A DNA stretch of 7,733 nt, taken from the NCBI GenBank assembly GCA_002469805.1, contig DKNW01000084.1:40364-48096 (forward strand), given 5' to 3'. A program made the translations under genes and the position numbers. Position 1 is the first letter of the stretch. Every line of letters starts with the position of its first letter. Shown one piece after another: positions 6,255 through 7,733 of this stretch. The DNA comes from Rhodobiaceae bacterium UBA7378. Lineage in GTDB: Bacteria; Pseudomonadota; Alphaproteobacteria; RS24. The notes under the pieces are model-generated. The model searched no databases and was not told where the DNA came from. It worked only from the letters and a program-made list of their open reading frames with translations.

Positions 6255-7733
6255 TCAACTGGTCTGAAAACCGTAATAACCAGTTTTCGCAATCTGGTCA
6301 CAAATTTCACGATAAACGCCCACACCGCCAACATATGCCAAGAAGGTTCGTGGCTTACCAGGCACATTGGCACCCATATACCAGCTATCCGCTTGGGGAT
6401 ACAACGTCATGTCAGCCGCCTGTGCCGAATGTTCCGCCCATTCTAGCTCGGCAGACTTCTCCGGCTCGATTCGCGTTTTTGCATTTTCATTCATCCACGC
6501 AATGCACTCAGAAACCCAATCAACATGTTGTTCAATAGAAACCAGCATATTGCTCAACACGGACGGGCTGGAAGGCCCGGTTATGGTGAACATGTTCGGG
6601 AAACCATGAATGCCAAGACCGAGATAGCTTTGCGGGCCGTCAATCCAAGCATCGCGCAAGCGTTGTCCACCCACGCCACGAATATCAACTTGCAGAAGCG
6701 GGCCTGTCATCGCATCAAAACCAGTGGCGAAAATAATGGCATCAAATTCGCGTTCGCGATCAGAGGTTTTAATACCCTTTGCCGTAATGGTTTCAATGGG
6801 CGTGCGTCGCAAATTAACGAGCGAGACATTATCGCGGTTGAAAGTCTCGTAATAATTCGTGTCGAGACATGGCCGCTTGGTGCCATAAGGATGCGTTTTC
6901 GGCAATAAGTCCTCGGCCGTTTGCGTGTCTCCTACAGTGCTGCGTATACGATCGCGAATAAATTCCTGGGCCGTTTCATTTGCCTCTTCATTTGTCAGAA
7001 TATCGCCAAAGGCAAAGAACAAACCAACGAGCAAACCTGAATCCCAGCCCTCCTTATACCGCCGCGCACGTTCTTCCGAAGTAACTTCCATCGCCCGATC
7101 TAATTGTGGCTCGGGGTTGATCGTGCCAATGCGCGATTTTCGCTGCTCAGCGCGATATGCCGAATAATTGCTCTTAATAGCATCAACTTCGGCGTTCGAT
7201 AATGTGCGGTTATTGGCGGGCGTAGAAAAGTTTGCAGTGCGCTGATATACGACCAGTTCGTCGGCTTCTTCGGCGACAATCGGAATAGTTTGAATGCCCG
7301 ACGAGCCAGTTCCGATCACGGCGACCTTCTTGCCGGTAAAATCCACCTTATCTTTGGGCCACGAGCCGGTATTGTAGGTCTCGCCCGTAAACTGATCATA
7401 TCCAAGTATGTCAGGTGTTTTAGACGCCGACAAAACGCCGGACGCCATGATCAAATAGCGCGCACGGGCATACTTGCCGTCCTCGGTCATGACAAGCCAT
7501 TCGTTCTGATCTTCGTCAAAATCAGCACGCACGACCTTGCAACCAAACTCTATGTCTTTGCGTAAATCAAACCGATCTGCCACGTGGTTGGCATATCGCA
7601 ATAATTCCGGCTGCGTGGCATGCTTCTCCGACCATAGCCAGTCTTGTTCCAGCTCTTCGGAGAACGAATAAGAGTAGGCCACGCTTTCAATATCAACTCT
7701 GGCGCCAGGATATCGGTTCCAATACCAAGTTCC
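6255..7733 (-). CDS. Type I Baeyer-Villiger monooxygenase (phenylacetone monooxygenase-like), 5' end missing
   Basis: An FAD- and NADPH-dependent flavoprotein expected to insert oxygen next to a ketone, giving esters or lactones. The frame is open to the right edge, where it reads GTWYWNRYPGARVDIES directly before the GTG at 7680-7682; that GTG is an internal Val, not the start. The 492 visible residues align by eye with phenylacetone monooxygenase from about its residue 53, so roughly 50 N-terminal residues with the first GxGxxG FAD motif lie outside. Seen (fragment numbering): Asp14 of PGARVD; the fingerprint region FTGETYNTGSWP (115-126); the NADPH Rossmann motif GTGSSG (141-146); QRTANF (164-169); YGTKR (283-287), whose Arg287 matches the catalytic Arg that stabilises the flavin peroxide; FATGFDA (335-341); SNMLVSIEQHVDW (394-406); and SWYMGANVPGKPR (450-462). 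The oddity is Asn121 where the FxGxxxHxxxWP fingerprint has His. The natural substrate is unknown. The MATE gene follows 51 bp downstream. Confidence 0.9.
   Translation of the reverse strand, partial: GTWYWNRYPGARVDIESVAYSYSFSEELEQDWLWSEKHATQPELLRYANHVADRFDLRKDIEFGCKVVRADFDEDQNEWLVMTEDGKYARARYLIMASGVLSASKTPDILGYDQFTGETYNTGSWPKDKVDFTGKKVAVIGTGSSGIQTIPIVAEEADELVVYQRTANFSTPANNRTLSNAEVDAIKSNYSAYRAEQRKSRIGTINPEPQLDRAMEVTSEERARRYKEGWDSGLLVGLFFAFGDILTNEEANETAQEFIRDRIRSTVGDTQTAEDLLPKTHPYGTKRPCLDTNYYETFNRDNVSLVNLRRTPIETITAKGIKTSDREREFDAIIFATGFDAMTGPLLQVDIRGVGGQRLRDAWIDGPQSYLGLGIHGFPNMFTITGPSSPSVLSNMLVSIEQHVDWVSECIAWMNENAKTRIEPEKSAELEWAEHSAQAADMTLYPQADSWYMGANVPGKPRTFLAYVGGVGVYREICDQIAKTGYYGFQTS

Noticed and set aside
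7680..7682. GTG as the true start of the monooxygenase
   Set aside because: The frame continues upstream with the conserved GTWYWNRYPGARVDIES stretch, so the gene is cut by the window edge and this GTG encodes an internal Val.

Overview
The window carries five protein-coding genes, packed tightly and converging at about position 4850. Mixed codon use at intermediate GC, a Tat-type signal, a Baeyer-Villiger monooxygenase and a D-aminoacylase-like amidohydrolase suggest a proteobacterium, most plausibly an alphaproteobacterium of marine or other environmental origin. That placement is an inference from gene content and style; the window has no rRNA or other phylogenetic marker.

Plus-strand block (1-4844): an amidohydrolase of the N-acyl-D-amino-acid deacylase family (24-1751), preceded by a perfect 12-bp tandem duplication that carries its ribosome binding site. 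It is followed by a DUF1800 protein with a Sec-like signal (about 1799-3652) and a DUF1501 protein with a Tat signal (TTG start at 3657, to 4844). DUF1800 and DUF1501 genes are a widespread partner pair of unknown biochemical role. Here they are 4 bp apart and almost certainly cotranscribed. Whether the deacylase belongs to the same transcript is uncertain: the gap is 47 bp and contains an 18-bp-period direct repeat.

Minus-strand block (7733-4854): the 3' nine tenths of a type I Baeyer-Villiger monooxygenase close to phenylacetone monooxygenase, running off the right edge, then a 51-bp gap and a complete MATE-family multidrug/Na+ or H+ antiporter. The two blocks converge with only 9 bp between stop codons, where a small hairpin is possible.

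No mobile elements, CRISPR arrays, tRNAs or rRNAs were seen, and there is no stretch of more than 300 bases without a gene. I see no convincing new multi-gene system. The points most worth a second look are the Asn in place of the signature His in the monooxygenase fingerprint, the apparent loss of metal-ligand histidines in the deacylase, and the uncharacterised exported DUF1800/DUF1501 pair next to that deacylase.
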